From NCBI RefSeq assembly GCF_900113125.1, contig NZ_FOOG01000039.1:1-36254 (forward strand): a stretch of DNA of 36,254 nt. Direction: 5' to 3'. How positions within the stretch are numbered: the stretch's first letter is position 1; the number at the start of each line of letters is the position of its first letter. Position numbers and translations under genes: made by a program. The stretch comes from Halobacillus alkaliphilus (GTDB lineage Bacteria > Bacillota > Bacilli > Bacillales > Halobacillaceae). This document shows positions 8,805 to 15,514 of the stretch, one piece after another. The notes under the pieces were generated by a model. That model had not been told where the DNA came from. It ran no database searches and was given only the letters and a program-made list of their open reading frames with translations.

Positions 8805-11012
8805 ATGAATGCCCTTAAATTATGGCTGGCGGAATTGAAGCACATTGGAAAAAATCGAAAAGTATTCATATCATTTATTGCGGTTTTACTTGTCCCGCTT
8901 ATTTATAGTGGGATGTTCTTATGGGCTTTTTGGAATCCTTATGGAAGTATGGACCAACTCCCCGTAGCAATCGTCAACTCTGACGAAGGAGCACAATTTA
9001 ATGATAGGAGACTGGATGTAGGGAAGGAATTTGTTGACAACCTGGAGGATAGCGGAGATTTCAAATACGAATTGGTTTCTAAAGAAGAAGGATATGATGG
9101 TCTTAGCAATCATACGTATTATATGCTTGTAGAGATTCCGGAGAACTTCTCCTCATCTGCGACAACCATTTTAGAAGACAATCCGAAAAAACTCCAGTTA
9201 AAATATGTACCAAACGAAGGGTTTAACTTCCTTTCCGCTCAAATTGGGGAATCTGCCACAGAGCAAATGAAAGCTGAGCTTGCTGATGAAATGACTAAAA
9301 CATATGCGAGAGCTATGTTTGCTAAATTTGATGAATTAAAAGAAGGGCTTTCAGATGCTAGTTCAAAAGCAGAAGAGCTTAATGCAGGGGCACAGGAACT
9401 GGATAGTGGAGCTGCAACCCTTGAAGATAAGCTCAATTCCTTTACGGATAAACAAATTGAATTAAAGAATGGAGCGCAAGACCTTCAAGAAGGAGCTTCT
9501 CAGGTCACTTCAGGGGCAAATGATCTTTCAGATGGCCTGGGCGCTTTAGACGAGGGATATGGTCAGCTTCTTGATGGAGCGTCTCAATCCAAAGATGGAG
9601 CTGATCAATTACACCAAGGACTTGCCGAATCTAAAGATGGAGCTGAACAATTAGAGCAAGGACTAGGAAAACTAGTACAAGAATCTAACGGATTAACTGA
9701 TTCCTCACAACAACTAGTATCATCTCTAAAAAGTATGGAAGATGGTACGAACCAAGTTAGTGATTCGGCGTCTTCTCTTTCTGATGGTATTAGTAGTTTG
9801 AAAGAGAATCTATCACCCGTGATTGAACAACTGCCAAAGGAAGAACAGCAAAAAATCCAGGCTCAACTTGCCCAATTGAACGAAGGAGCAAGCAAATTAG
9901 CAGGGGCATCTTCTGAATTGGCACAAGGTTCAAACCAAATTGTTGAACAAACTAAGTCTATGCCTGATCAAGTGGCTTCTCTATCAGATGCGCAAAGTAG
10001 ACTGCATCAAGGAGCGGAAGAACTCGAGACTGCTCAAACGAGTCTTTATAATGGAGCCTCTTCGCTTGTTAAAGGGGAAGAACAGTTACTTTCAGGCATG
10101 CGAACCTTTGATGAAAAACTGGAAAGCGCCACGGAAGGAGCAGCTAAACTAGCCGATGGTGCGACAGAGGTACAGAACGGAACGGACGAGCTTTCTTCTG
10201 GTTCCAAACAACTGACTGATGGTTCTCAAAAATTGGCTAAGGGAGCTGGAGATCTTTCTGATGGAACAAATGAGCTGACTTCTGGTACGTCTGAGTTTGA
10301 AACCAATTTATCAGAGGCAAGTTCAAATGCGAATGATGTTCAGACCACAAAGAAAACAGAGCAGATGTTCGCGAAACCCGTTGACTTGGATACAAACAGT
10401 GTTAACGAGGTACCAAACTACGGAACTGGCTTCACGCCATATTTCCTATCTCTTGGATTATTTGTTGGTGCCCTCCTTATTACCATTGTGTTTCCTGTCC
10501 GTAATCCAGTAGCAGCACCTAAAAATGCAATGAGTTGGTTCTTCGCTAAATTCGGTGTACTTGTAGGAGCGGGGATTGTTCAAGCAATAGTAGCGGATAG
10601 TGTTATTTTGTATGGTCTAGGCTTAGAAGTTGAGAGCGTACCTTATTTCTATTTATTCAGTATCATTACAAGCTTAACGTTTATGGGAATTATTCAATTG
10701 CTTGTGACCATTCTTGGAGATCCAGGACGCTTTATTGGCATCTTAATTTTAATAATGCAGCTTACAACCAGTGCGGGAACGTTCCCTCTAGAACTTATCC
10801 CAGAACCACTTCAAATTCTCAACCCTATTCTACCAATGACTTACTCAGTAGAAGGGCTGAAAGCTGTGGTATCAGAAGGAAATTACGAACTTATGTGGCA
10901 CGATAGTGGAATATTAGGGATCTTCTTACTTGGTTCTATTGTCCTTACGATGACATACTTCATCGTAACATTTAAGAAACGTCATCCTTTCTTCAGGGAA
11001 AACGCAGCATAA
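8805..11012 (+). CDS. yhgE: YhgE/Pip family membrane protein
   Basis: 735 aa, ATG behind GGGAGGAG. One membrane helix near the N-terminus (about 21-43), then the extracellular YhgE/Pip N-domain (LPVAIVNSDEGA), then a long alpha-helical stalk (about 190-520) built of repeated 7- and 11-residue units with G-A/D-x-L-x-x-G, and a C-terminal block of five or six membrane helices resembling ABC-2-type permeases. The family includes the lactococcal phage infection protein Pip and the SPP1 receptor YueB as relatives. The cellular role of YhgE itself is not established. Controlled with yhgD by a shared operator. Its last codons and terminator are duplicated at 14724-14831. Confidence 0.9.
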   Translation: MNALKLWLAELKHIGKNRKVFISFIAVLLVPLIYSGMFLWAFWNPYGSMDQLPVAIVNSDEGAQFNDRRLDVGKEFVDNLEDSGDFKYELVSKEEGYDGLSNHTYYMLVEIPENFSSSATTILEDNPKKLQLKYVPNEGFNFLSAQIGESATEQMKAELADEMTKTYARAMFAKFDELKEGLSDASSKAEELNAGAQELDSGAATLEDKLNSFTDKQIELKNGAQDLQEGASQVTSGANDLSDGLGALDEGYGQLLDGASQSKDGADQLHQGLAESKDGAEQLEQGLGKLVQESNGLTDSSQQLVSSLKSMEDGTNQVSDSASSLSDGISSLKENLSPVIEQLPKEEQQKIQAQLAQLNEGASKLAGASSELAQGSNQIVEQTKSMPDQVASLSDAQSRLHQGAEELETAQTSLYNGASSLVKGEEQLLSGMRTFDEKLESATEGAAKLADGATEVQNGTDELSSGSKQLTDGSQKLAKGAGDLSDGTNELTSGTSEFETNLSEASSNANDVQTTKKTEQMFAKPVDLDTNSVNEVPNYGTGFTPYFLSLGLFVGALLITIVFPVRNPVAAPKNAMSWFFAKFGVLVGAGIVQAIVADSVILYGLGLEVESVPYFYLFSIITSLTFMGIIQLLVTILGDPGRFIGILILIMQLTTSAGTFPLELIPEPLQILNPILPMTYSVEGLKAVVSEGNYELMWHDSGILGIFLLGSIVLTMTYFIVTFKKRHPFFRENAA

Positions 11013-11090
11013 TCAGTTAGATTAAACAAAATAAATAAGACTCTAACACCTCGGAATAGTATTCTGAGGTGTTTTTGTTTGTAGGTAAAT
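10984..11090. repeat. Direct repeat, left copy (yhgE 3' end plus terminator)
   Basis: About 107 bp covering the last codons of yhgE, its stop, the AATCAGTT spacer and the terminator hairpin. A second copy, nearly identical over its whole length, is at 14724-14831, about 3.7 kb away in the same orientation. Here it is the functional end of yhgE. Confidence 0.9.
11045..11079. terminator. yhgE terminator
   Basis: AACACCTC (11045-11052) and GAGGTGTT (11066-11073), followed by TTTGTTT. Confidence 0.8.
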
Positions 11091-11119
11091 TTATATTGCT
11101 TATTACTATACAAATATCG

Positions 11120-11200
11120 ATTGCAACAGACATGTCCTGGTATTTATGGACAGGAGATTACTCCTCCCTCTTCGGGAAACGAGAAGTATACGCTTTTGAA
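11120..11200 (+). pseudogene. Fragment of a second fbp gene
   Basis: Translated in the plus frame this gives [19 protein letters not shown] and a few more residues, matching fbp residues 470-495 at about 22 of 26 positions. The DNA differs mainly at third codon positions (TAT/TAC, TCA/TCC, GGA/GGG, CGG/CGA), so it is not a recent copy of the fbp at 2970; it looks like a scrap of a diverged homologue. Sequence on either side shows no fbp similarity. Not expressed as an enzyme. Confidence 0.85.
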
Positions 11201-11241
11201 AATATTATATTTCTGCTTTTCATAACTATTGTTCCTATATT

Positions 11242-11622
11242 TCAAAAATGGAGAAAAAGGTCTGCAGAAGCAGCCTCATTTAAGATCCATTTGATAGGAA
11301 CTTGTTCAGCCGGATAAATGAAATCAGCATCATTATCCATATCCAAATCAACTACATAGAGTTTAACGCCTGTTTTAACGGAAATATCCAGCAGTTCATG
11401 TATAGAAGCTGCATGAAAATCTTTTAATGCCTTCGATAGGTACTCCATGACCTCAGAGGGAACAGGAGTATAATTTTTTTTAAGAATATTTAGGCCTTTA
11501 CGAGAAAAAGCCAAGATAACTTCTGCTTCAGAAGAAGCCGCGCCTGTTGCAACATTTAAGGGTGGATAAGCGGATTCTAATTCATCATGTAGAGCTAAAA
11601 CAACAACTTTTTTAGAGTCCAT
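11242..11622 (-). CDS. DsrE-like protein lacking the active-site cysteine
   Basis: 126 aa, ATG behind AGGGAGGG. Overall pattern (short strand KKVVVLAL, helix, EVILAFS strand, then [12 protein letters not shown]) resembles the DsrE/DsrF/DrsH fold, where the strand after GVKLY normally carries a Cys (as in the neighbour's YGCQM). This protein contains no cysteine at all, so it cannot act as a persulfide carrier itself. Second intact gene of the minus-strand sulfur operon, 19 nt after the Cys-bearing paralogue. May be a structural partner in a DsrE-type hetero-oligomer; that is inference. Confidence 0.6.
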   Translation of the reverse strand: MDSKKVVVLALHDELESAYPPLNVATGAASSEAEVILAFSRKGLNILKKNYTPVPSEVMEYLSKALKDFHAASIHELLDISVKTGVKLYVVDLDMDNDADFIYPAEQVPIKWILNEAASADLFLHF

Positions 11623-11641
11623 AAATTGTCCCTCCCTAATT

Positions 11642-11989
11642 TTAATAGCTTAAAACATCATCAGCTTGATAGGCTGTTTCCAAAAAGGTTGCGACACCAG
11701 CTAATTCCACTCCATCGACCGTTACTAAGCCATCCTCAATCAATACATTCATCTGACACCCGTACAGTTTGACACCAGAATCCAATGCTGCTTTTAAAAG
11801 GAATTCAAGGTCGGTACCGTGAGTTCGATTTAGTTGTTTTAGATAACGCTGATCCAAAGCATGGGCGCCATCAAGATCGAAAAAGATCTGCACCTCATTT
11901 TTTTCATCAGCTTTTTGGAGTGCTTCTTTTAGTACATAGGGAACGTTTGAACTTAACGACACAAAATATACGACTTTTTTAGTTGTCAT
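11642..11989 (-). CDS. DsrE family sulfur-carrier protein
   Basis: 115 aa from the ATG at 11987-11989, which has AAGAAGG upstream; the open frame extends to 12064 without a ribosome site. Sequence shows KKVVYFVSLSSNVPYVL at the start, the FFDLDGAHAL strand, and GVKLYGCQMN with Cys78 as the expected persulfide-bearing residue. Family proteins (DsrE, YrkE-type) relay sulfane sulfur from rhodaneses. Lies in a minus-strand operon behind a glutaredoxin-like gene and opposite two rhodaneses, all under CsoR/CstR-like operators. Likely a cytosolic persulfide carrier. Confidence 0.78.
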   Translation of the reverse strand: MTTKKVVYFVSLSSNVPYVLKEALQKADEKNEVQIFFDLDGAHALDQRYLKQLNRTHGTDLEFLLKAALDSGVKLYGCQMNVLIEDGLVTVDGVELAGVATFLETAYQADDVLSY

Positions 11990-12081
11990 GTTTATACCTT
12001 CTTTCAAGTTCAGATAAATATCATGATGTGTGTGGGACTGCTTGCTCGTCGTGTATAAATACAAAATGTATTTAAGTGTGC

Positions 12082-12318
12082 TTATGTTCTTTCGATCGCT
12101 GTCATAATACGATTCGGATCAAAACCGACGATCCATTGTCCGTCTACTTCCGTTTGCGGCACTCCAAACTGTCCAGTCTTTTGTACAAGCTGGTTCATGA
12201 TTTCTGGGTTAATCTCTACGTTTACTTCCTAAAAAGAGATGTTTTCGTTGGTTAAGAAATTTTTTACCATTACACAATAGGGGCACTGCGTAGTAGTATA
12301 TACGGTAATATTTTTCAT
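12082..12318 (-). pseudogene. Glutaredoxin-like gene with an in-frame stop
   Basis: 78 codons, ATG behind GGAGGTCTTAAT. Reads MKNITVYTTTQCPYCVMV (CPYC redox motif), then at codon 30 a TAG (12229-12231 on plus), after which the same frame continues as EVNVEINPEIMNQLVQ and a typical GVPQT and VGFDP glutaredoxin ending to a TAA. No frameshift is needed; a single base change (AAG, GAG or CAG to TAG) explains it. Heads the minus-strand sulfur operon. Either a recent nonsense mutation, a sequencing error, or rare readthrough. Confidence 0.85.
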
Positions 12319-12369
12319 ATTAAGACCTCCTGTTTTGATTAAATACTTAGGTATAAAGTTACTACTTAT

Positions 12370-12398
12370 AATATATACCCCTATGGGTATATAGTCAA
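12370..12398 (-). promoter_or_regulatory. Promoter with CsoR/CstR-like operator (minus arm)
   Basis: On the minus strand TTGACT (12393-12398), a 17-nt spacer and TATATT (12370-12375). The spacer is filled by the near-palindrome TATACCC-ATAG-GGGTATA, the GC-flanked, AT-ended form bound by CsoR-family regulators. It drives the glutaredoxin/DsrE genes. No CsoR-family gene lies in the window. Confidence 0.7.
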
Positions 12399-12560
12399 TT
12401 TCTCTGTTTACTAGCACGCTTTCAGAAGCGATGCATGTGTACGATAAGGTTGTGGCCTCGAGGATAATGCTGTGTTTTTTATAGGTATATTTCTCCAATA
12501 CAAGATGATCTGTAACAAATTTGCACCCAATAGAAAATAACAACCTATTTCAAGTTATTC

Positions 12561-12625
12561 GAACACAATATTACAAAAGGGAGTGAATCTTTAATAAAGA
12601 GATTTGACTCCTTAATTTTGTGTTC
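12561..12625. repeat. Long imperfect hairpin
   Basis: Ends GAACACAA/TTGTGTTC pair, with inner GGAGT/ACTCC and AATCT/AGATT pairs. Could be a terminator or a small palindromic element; no neighbour explains it. Confidence 0.4.
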
Positions 12626-12874
12626 AATCATATATCCGTATATTTTTATAGAAGTAATACCTATGGATCTCCTAGAATCTGCGCGTAGAGTTAGTTTTCT
12701 GGTAGGAGATTCAATTAACTTTTAGTTGGATCTGGTGAGCACTCAAATAGTCTTCATGGAATTGATTAGGGTGAATACACTCCCCAGTGTGTAGAGAGGA
12801 GGCTGGATTTTTTAAACGAATTCATTTTTCAGTTTATCTTATAAGCGAGAAGGTAAAAGATTAGTCAAGTTATT

Positions 12875-12904
12875 TTGATACCCCACCCCCCTATAGGTTA
12901 TAAT
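12875..12904 (+). promoter_or_regulatory. Promoter with CsoR/CstR-like operator (plus arm)
   Basis: TTGATA (12875-12880), 18-nt spacer, TATAAT (12899-12904). The spacer is ATACCCC-AC-CCCCCTATAGG, a C-run followed by TATAGG like half of a CstR site. Same placement as in the opposite promoter, implying one shared repressor. Less symmetrical than the minus-arm site. Confidence 0.6.
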
Positions 12905-12992
12905 GATGAAGCGGAAATTTTTAAGTGTTTATACACCCTTGCTTGTGTAAAGGGAAGGGGTACACTAAAAACCTGCATAAGGAGGCATGATC

Positions 12993-13292
12993 ATGGAAGA
13001 ACTTAAGCCAGCTGAAGTAGTGAAACTGGTGGAAAACAATTCAGAGATTGCCGTTATTGATGTCCGCGAAGATGAAGAAGTAGCTGAAGGGAAAATTCCT
13101 AGAGCGAAACACATTCCGTTAGGTAAATTAGCATACAGATTGGATGAAATTGATCCAAACCAAGAATATATTATGGTTTGCCGCTCAGGAGGACGAAGTG
13201 GAAGAGCTTGTGAACTATTGAAAGCTCATGGCTATAAAGTCAGAAACATGGACGGCGGCATGCTGGAATGGAAAGGCGAGCTAGAGAAGTAA
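12993..13292 (+). CDS. Rhodanese domain protein (sulfurtransferase)
   Basis: 99 aa from the ATG at 12993 (AGGAGG seven bases upstream); an ATG six bases earlier is too close to the site. A single rhodanese domain: VIDVREDEEVAEGKIPRAKHIPLG, then the active-site loop VCRSGGRSGRA with Cys63, then GYKVRNMDGGMLEWKG. Cytosolic. Transfers sulfane sulfur through a cysteine persulfide. First gene of the plus arm of the sulfur module, followed by a decayed membrane gene, a membrane-anchored rhodanese and a methyltransferase. Confidence 0.92.
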   Translation: MEELKPAEVVKLVENNSEIAVIDVREDEEVAEGKIPRAKHIPLGKLAYRLDEIDPNQEYIMVCRSGGRSGRACELLKAHGYKVRNMDGGMLEWKGELEK

Positions 13293-13332
13293 AAGCCTTA
13301 GGTAACTAAATTCACTAACAGGAGGAATGAAA

Positions 13333-13527
13333 GTGACTGATACAAAAGTTTCGTTTATAGCAGAGTCTTATACATCTCGGCAGCTATCATAATTGTAGCA
13401 AGTCTCATCGCATCACCATTAGTAACCAATAGTGGGAAAGAAAGTAAATACGAAAATTTTACAGACGATTTTAGCTGTATTGATTTTAGGTACGGCTATC
13501 AAAATTTGGATCGAGATTTTCAGTTAA
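13333..13527 (+). pseudogene. Decayed small membrane protein gene (two frameshifts)
   Basis: GTG start at 13333 with GGAGG seven bases upstream. Frame 1 gives MTDTKVSFIAES, then a shift near 13366 opens LYISAAIIVASLIASPLVTN, and a second shift near 13463 opens ILAVLILGTAIKIWIEIFS and a stop at 13525. Joined, these make a two-helix membrane protein of about 64 aa, roughly like the DUF2892/YgaP membrane part that often accompanies rhodaneses. A good ribosome site but no intact frame marks a recent pseudogene (or two sequencing errors). Confidence 0.7.
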
Positions 13528-13546
13528 GTGGAAAAGGGGAATACGA

Positions 13547-13912
13547 ATGATAGAAACTATAATTCAATGGGGATTGATTATTGTGGTTGCCTGGTTTGTG
13601 ATGAACCGTTTTATGCCAGCGAAAGGAGTCTCTTCGATCACCACGGAAGAGGTGAAAAAACGGACGAAGGAACGTAATGTGCAATTTGTTGACGTTCGCA
13701 CCCCAGGTGAATACAAAGCCAATCACAAAAAGCCATTCAAAAATATCCCATTGGCAGAGCTCGCCAATCGCTCCAATGAACTAGACCGGGAGAAAGAAGT
13801 CATGGTCATCTGTCAAAGTGGAATGAGAAGTAGTAAAGCGGCTAAAATACTGAAGAAACAGGGGTTCAACCATGTAACCAACGTGAAAGGCGGAATGGGA
13901 GCCTGGATGTAA
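13547..13912 (+). CDS. Membrane-anchored rhodanese domain protein
   Basis: 121 aa. One N-terminal helix (IIQWGLIIVVAWFVMNRF, about 5-22) anchors a rhodanese domain: VQFVDVRTPGEYKANH, active loop VICQSGMRSSKA with Cys89, and GFNHVTNVKGGMGAW. This architecture is common in Bacillaceae. The ATG follows GAAAAGGGG with suitable spacing. Second rhodanese of the plus-arm operon. Probably handles sulfur at the cytosolic face of the membrane; topology is inferred. Confidence 0.92.
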   Translation: MIETIIQWGLIIVVAWFVMNRFMPAKGVSSITTEEVKKRTKERNVQFVDVRTPGEYKANHKKPFKNIPLAELANRSNELDREKEVMVICQSGMRSSKAAKILKKQGFNHVTNVKGGMGAWM

Positions 13913-13937
13913 CTAGAGAAACAAGGAGTGAGTGGGA

Positions 13938-14504
13938 ATGTCAGAGAAACGATTCAATCCTGAGAAAGCCCAGAAATTGTTAAGTGAAGAACGTAAAGAG
14001 CGCATGAACCCGGAGCGACTTATGGATCAGCTGGATCTTGTAGAAGGGGAAGTGACAGCCGATCTAGGAGCAGGCAATGGCTTCTTCACCATTCCTTTTG
14101 CCAAAAGAACGAATACCACCGTCTATGCGGTTGACATTGAACCGAAAATGCTTGAGATGCTGAAACATCAGGCAGACCAAGAACAGTTGGATAACATCCA
14201 TTACGTTATCAGTAATTTAGAAAACATTGATGTAGCAGACCAATCTGTTACCAAAGTGATGGTTTCTTTTGTTATGCATGAAGTGGATGACGTCAAGCAG
14301 GTATTAGACGAGATCAAACGGATCACCAGGCCAGGCGGCGGAGTAATGTTCATTGAATGGGAAGCGGTCGAGACAGAATCTGGCCCGTCTCTTGATCACC
14401 GTATATCATCAGGAACCTTGATGGAGATATTGAGTGAGAATGGGTTCATCACGGAGTATATTTCGATCAGTCCGGAAAATTATGCCGTAAAAGGAACACT
14501 ATAA
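13938..14504 (+). CDS. Class I SAM-dependent methyltransferase
   Basis: 188 aa from the ATG at 13938 (AAGGAG nine bases upstream); a GTG six bases earlier is possible. Methyltransferase_11-type fold: motif I ADLGAGNGFFT (about 41-51), acidic end of beta-2 VYAVDIEPKML, and RPGGGVMFIEWE near 135. Last gene of the sulfur operon, 25 nt after the anchored rhodanese. Substrate unknown. The context would fit a thiol or sulfide methylase, but nothing in the sequence proves that. Confidence 0.85.
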   Translation: MSEKRFNPEKAQKLLSEERKERMNPERLMDQLDLVEGEVTADLGAGNGFFTIPFAKRTNTTVYAVDIEPKMLEMLKHQADQEQLDNIHYVISNLENIDVADQSVTKVMVSFVMHEVDDVKQVLDEIKRITRPGGGVMFIEWEAVETESGPSLDHRISSGTLMEILSENGFITEYISISPENYAVKGTL

Positions 14505-14512
14505 TGCGAAAG

Positions 14513-14548
14513 GAGGCCCCTTATTCGGAAAAGGGGTCTCTTCTTTTG
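14513..14548. terminator. Terminator of the rhodanese/methyltransferase operon
   Basis: GAGGCCCCTT (14513-14522) pairs with AAGGGGTCTC (14531-14540, one G-T pair), followed by TTCTTTTG. Confidence 0.85.
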
Positions 14549-14723
14549 TGTTAAGGATTTCTTAATAAAAATCGTTACAGGCGGTAAATAGAGCCTTATT
14601 CTAATAAGACAGCTTGACCAATCTGTTGAACCAATTTTGAGGTGCAAATCCAAAAAGCAAAATTTCGGCTTATATAAACTAAGAAGAGAGGGTTCAATAA
14701 GAAGGCTACCATTACCAATAAGA

Positions 14724-14831
14724 ATCCTTTATTCAGGGAAAACGCCCATAATCAGTTGAATTAAACAAAATAAATAAGACACTCTAACACCTCGGAATAG
14801 TATTCTGAGGTGTTAGAGTGTGTAGGTAAAT
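14724..14831. repeat. Direct repeat, right copy (yhgE 3' end duplicate)
   Basis: Nearly identical to 10984-11090 in the same orientation, including the last yhgE codons, stop, spacer and hairpin. Here the hairpin is longer: ACACTCTAACACCTC and GAGGTGTTAGAGTGT form a perfect 15-bp stem (14779-14793 with 14807-14821) and the T-run is lost. No yhgE coding sequence precedes it. Confidence 0.9.
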
Positions 14832-14850
14832 GAGGATGAACAACCTCAAG

Positions 14851-14890
14851 ATATCTCGAAATCAAGTCTTATATAAACAGGGGCTTATCT
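14851..14890. repeat. Dispersed repeat, diverged copy 2
   Basis: TATCTCGAAATCAAGTCTT then AACAGGGGCT, a diverged form of the element at 57-95 and 33652-33719. Confidence 0.45.
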
Positions 14891-15086
14891 CTAAAATAAT
14901 TCCCTCGTATTTAATCAATTCTTGAATGGATTTTCTTTTTCTTCTAGGCCGCTGACCAAAGACGTATACTTTTTGGTTAGTGGAGTCTCGCCATTTCTTC
15001 GAAAACCAGCCAGAGAGAGAACTTGCAGGTAAAACAATACTTTTCCTCTTACGTACTACGTACAGGAGAAACGGGCCTGTAGAAGC
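14862..15086 (-). other. Possible protein-gene remnant
   Basis: An open frame of 75 codons on the minus strand between two stops, with no ATG, GTG or TTG near its start. It reads STGPFLLYVVRKRKSIVLPA, then SGWFSKKWRDSTNQKVYVFG, then a basic RPRRKRKSIQELIKYEG tail. The composition is protein-like, yet I do not recognise the family and no ribosome site exists. Either the tail of a truncated gene or a chance open frame. Confidence 0.3.
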
Positions 15087-15120
15087 TTAAAGGTTAGAAA
15101 ACTTTCGTACAAAAATCTCG

Positions 15121-15151
15121 TACGACTATATCATAGTGTGATATAGTCGTA
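15121..15151. promoter_or_regulatory. PadR operator candidate
   Basis: TACGACTATATCA (15121-15133), 5-nt spacer TAGTG, TGATATAGTCGTA (15139-15151): a perfect 13-bp inverted repeat 40 nt before the PadR start. The TATATCA/TGATATA core fits PadR-family sites. Confidence 0.75.
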
Positions 15152-15190
15152 GTGTGACATACTTGAAAATGGAAAAAGGTGGATCGATCA

Positions 15191-15514
15191 GTGAAAAATC
15201 CAGAGAAAACATACATACCTATGACCGAAACTGCTTTCTATATCTTGCTTGCTTTAACTGAACCCCGCCACGGTTACGGCATCATCAAACATGTCGAGAA
15301 GTTGACAAAAGGGAGGATAAGTTTAGGATCCGGGACCGTTTATGGCACCCTGACGAAGATGCAGCGCGATGGTTTGATCGTCAAGTACGCCGATGGTAAG
15401 CGGAAAAAAGTATATGAAGTGACAGAAGACGGTAAAAGAATCATGCGGATCGAGATGGAAAGGCTGCATGAACTTTACAATAATGCGGTCCAATATAGGG
15501 AGGAGTTTTTATGA
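15191..15514 (+). CDS. PadR family transcriptional regulator
   Basis: 107 aa from the GTG at 15191 (AGGTGG eight bases upstream); a GTG at 15179 overlaps that site. Single winged-helix domain: MTETAFYILLALTEPRHGYGI, recognition part SLGSGTVYGTLTKMQRDGLI, wing KRKKVYEVTEDGKR, then a dimerisation helix. Its stop overlaps the ATG of the DUF2812 gene (ATGA), the standard partner of PadR in Firmicutes. Likely represses its own operon through the 13-bp inverted repeat; inducer unknown. Confidence 0.9.
   Translation: MKNPEKTYIPMTETAFYILLALTEPRHGYGIIKHVEKLTKGRISLGSGTVYGTLTKMQRDGLIVKYADGKRKKVYEVTEDGKRIMRIEMERLHELYNNAVQYREEFL

Larger units (their letters stand above)
12319..12992. other. Divergent promoter region of the sulfur module
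   Basis: About 670 bp without a gene. It holds the two CsoR/CstR-like promoter/operators (12370-12398 and 12875-12904), a long imperfect hairpin (12561-12625), a second hairpin (about 12663-12713, ATCTCCT/AGGAGAT ends) and a small 5'-leader hairpin near 12924-12952. Between 12400 and 12860 nothing else is recognisable. Confidence 0.55.
14505..15190. other. Intergenic region with duplicated sequences
   Basis: Apart from the terminator (14513-14548), the right direct repeat (14724-14831), a dispersed-repeat copy (14851-14890), an open but start-less minus frame (14862-15086) and the PadR operator (15121-15151), no gene is visible. This is a scrap-yard of partial sequences, in keeping with an insertion boundary. 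Confidence 0.6.

Noticed and set aside
9360-10330. Internal DNA repeats in yhgE, considered as tandem repeats or a CRISPR-like array
   Set aside because: The repeats follow the codon pattern of the coiled-coil stalk (G-A-x-x-L-x-x-G) and have no constant spacer structure.
11069-11317. 82-aa plus-strand open frame containing the fbp-like stretch
   Set aside because: Only residues from 11120 to 11200 resemble fbp; the rest is intergenic and overlaps the DsrE gene's end. Reported as a fragment, not a gene.
12229-12543. 104-aa minus-strand frame ending in the glutaredoxin start region
   Set aside because: Everything before the ATG at 12318 crosses the promoter/operator; only the last 29 codons are coding.
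12561-12720. Two long hairpins considered as a riboswitch
   Set aside because: They lie 270 nt or more before the next gene and upstream of its promoter, so they are not in its leader.
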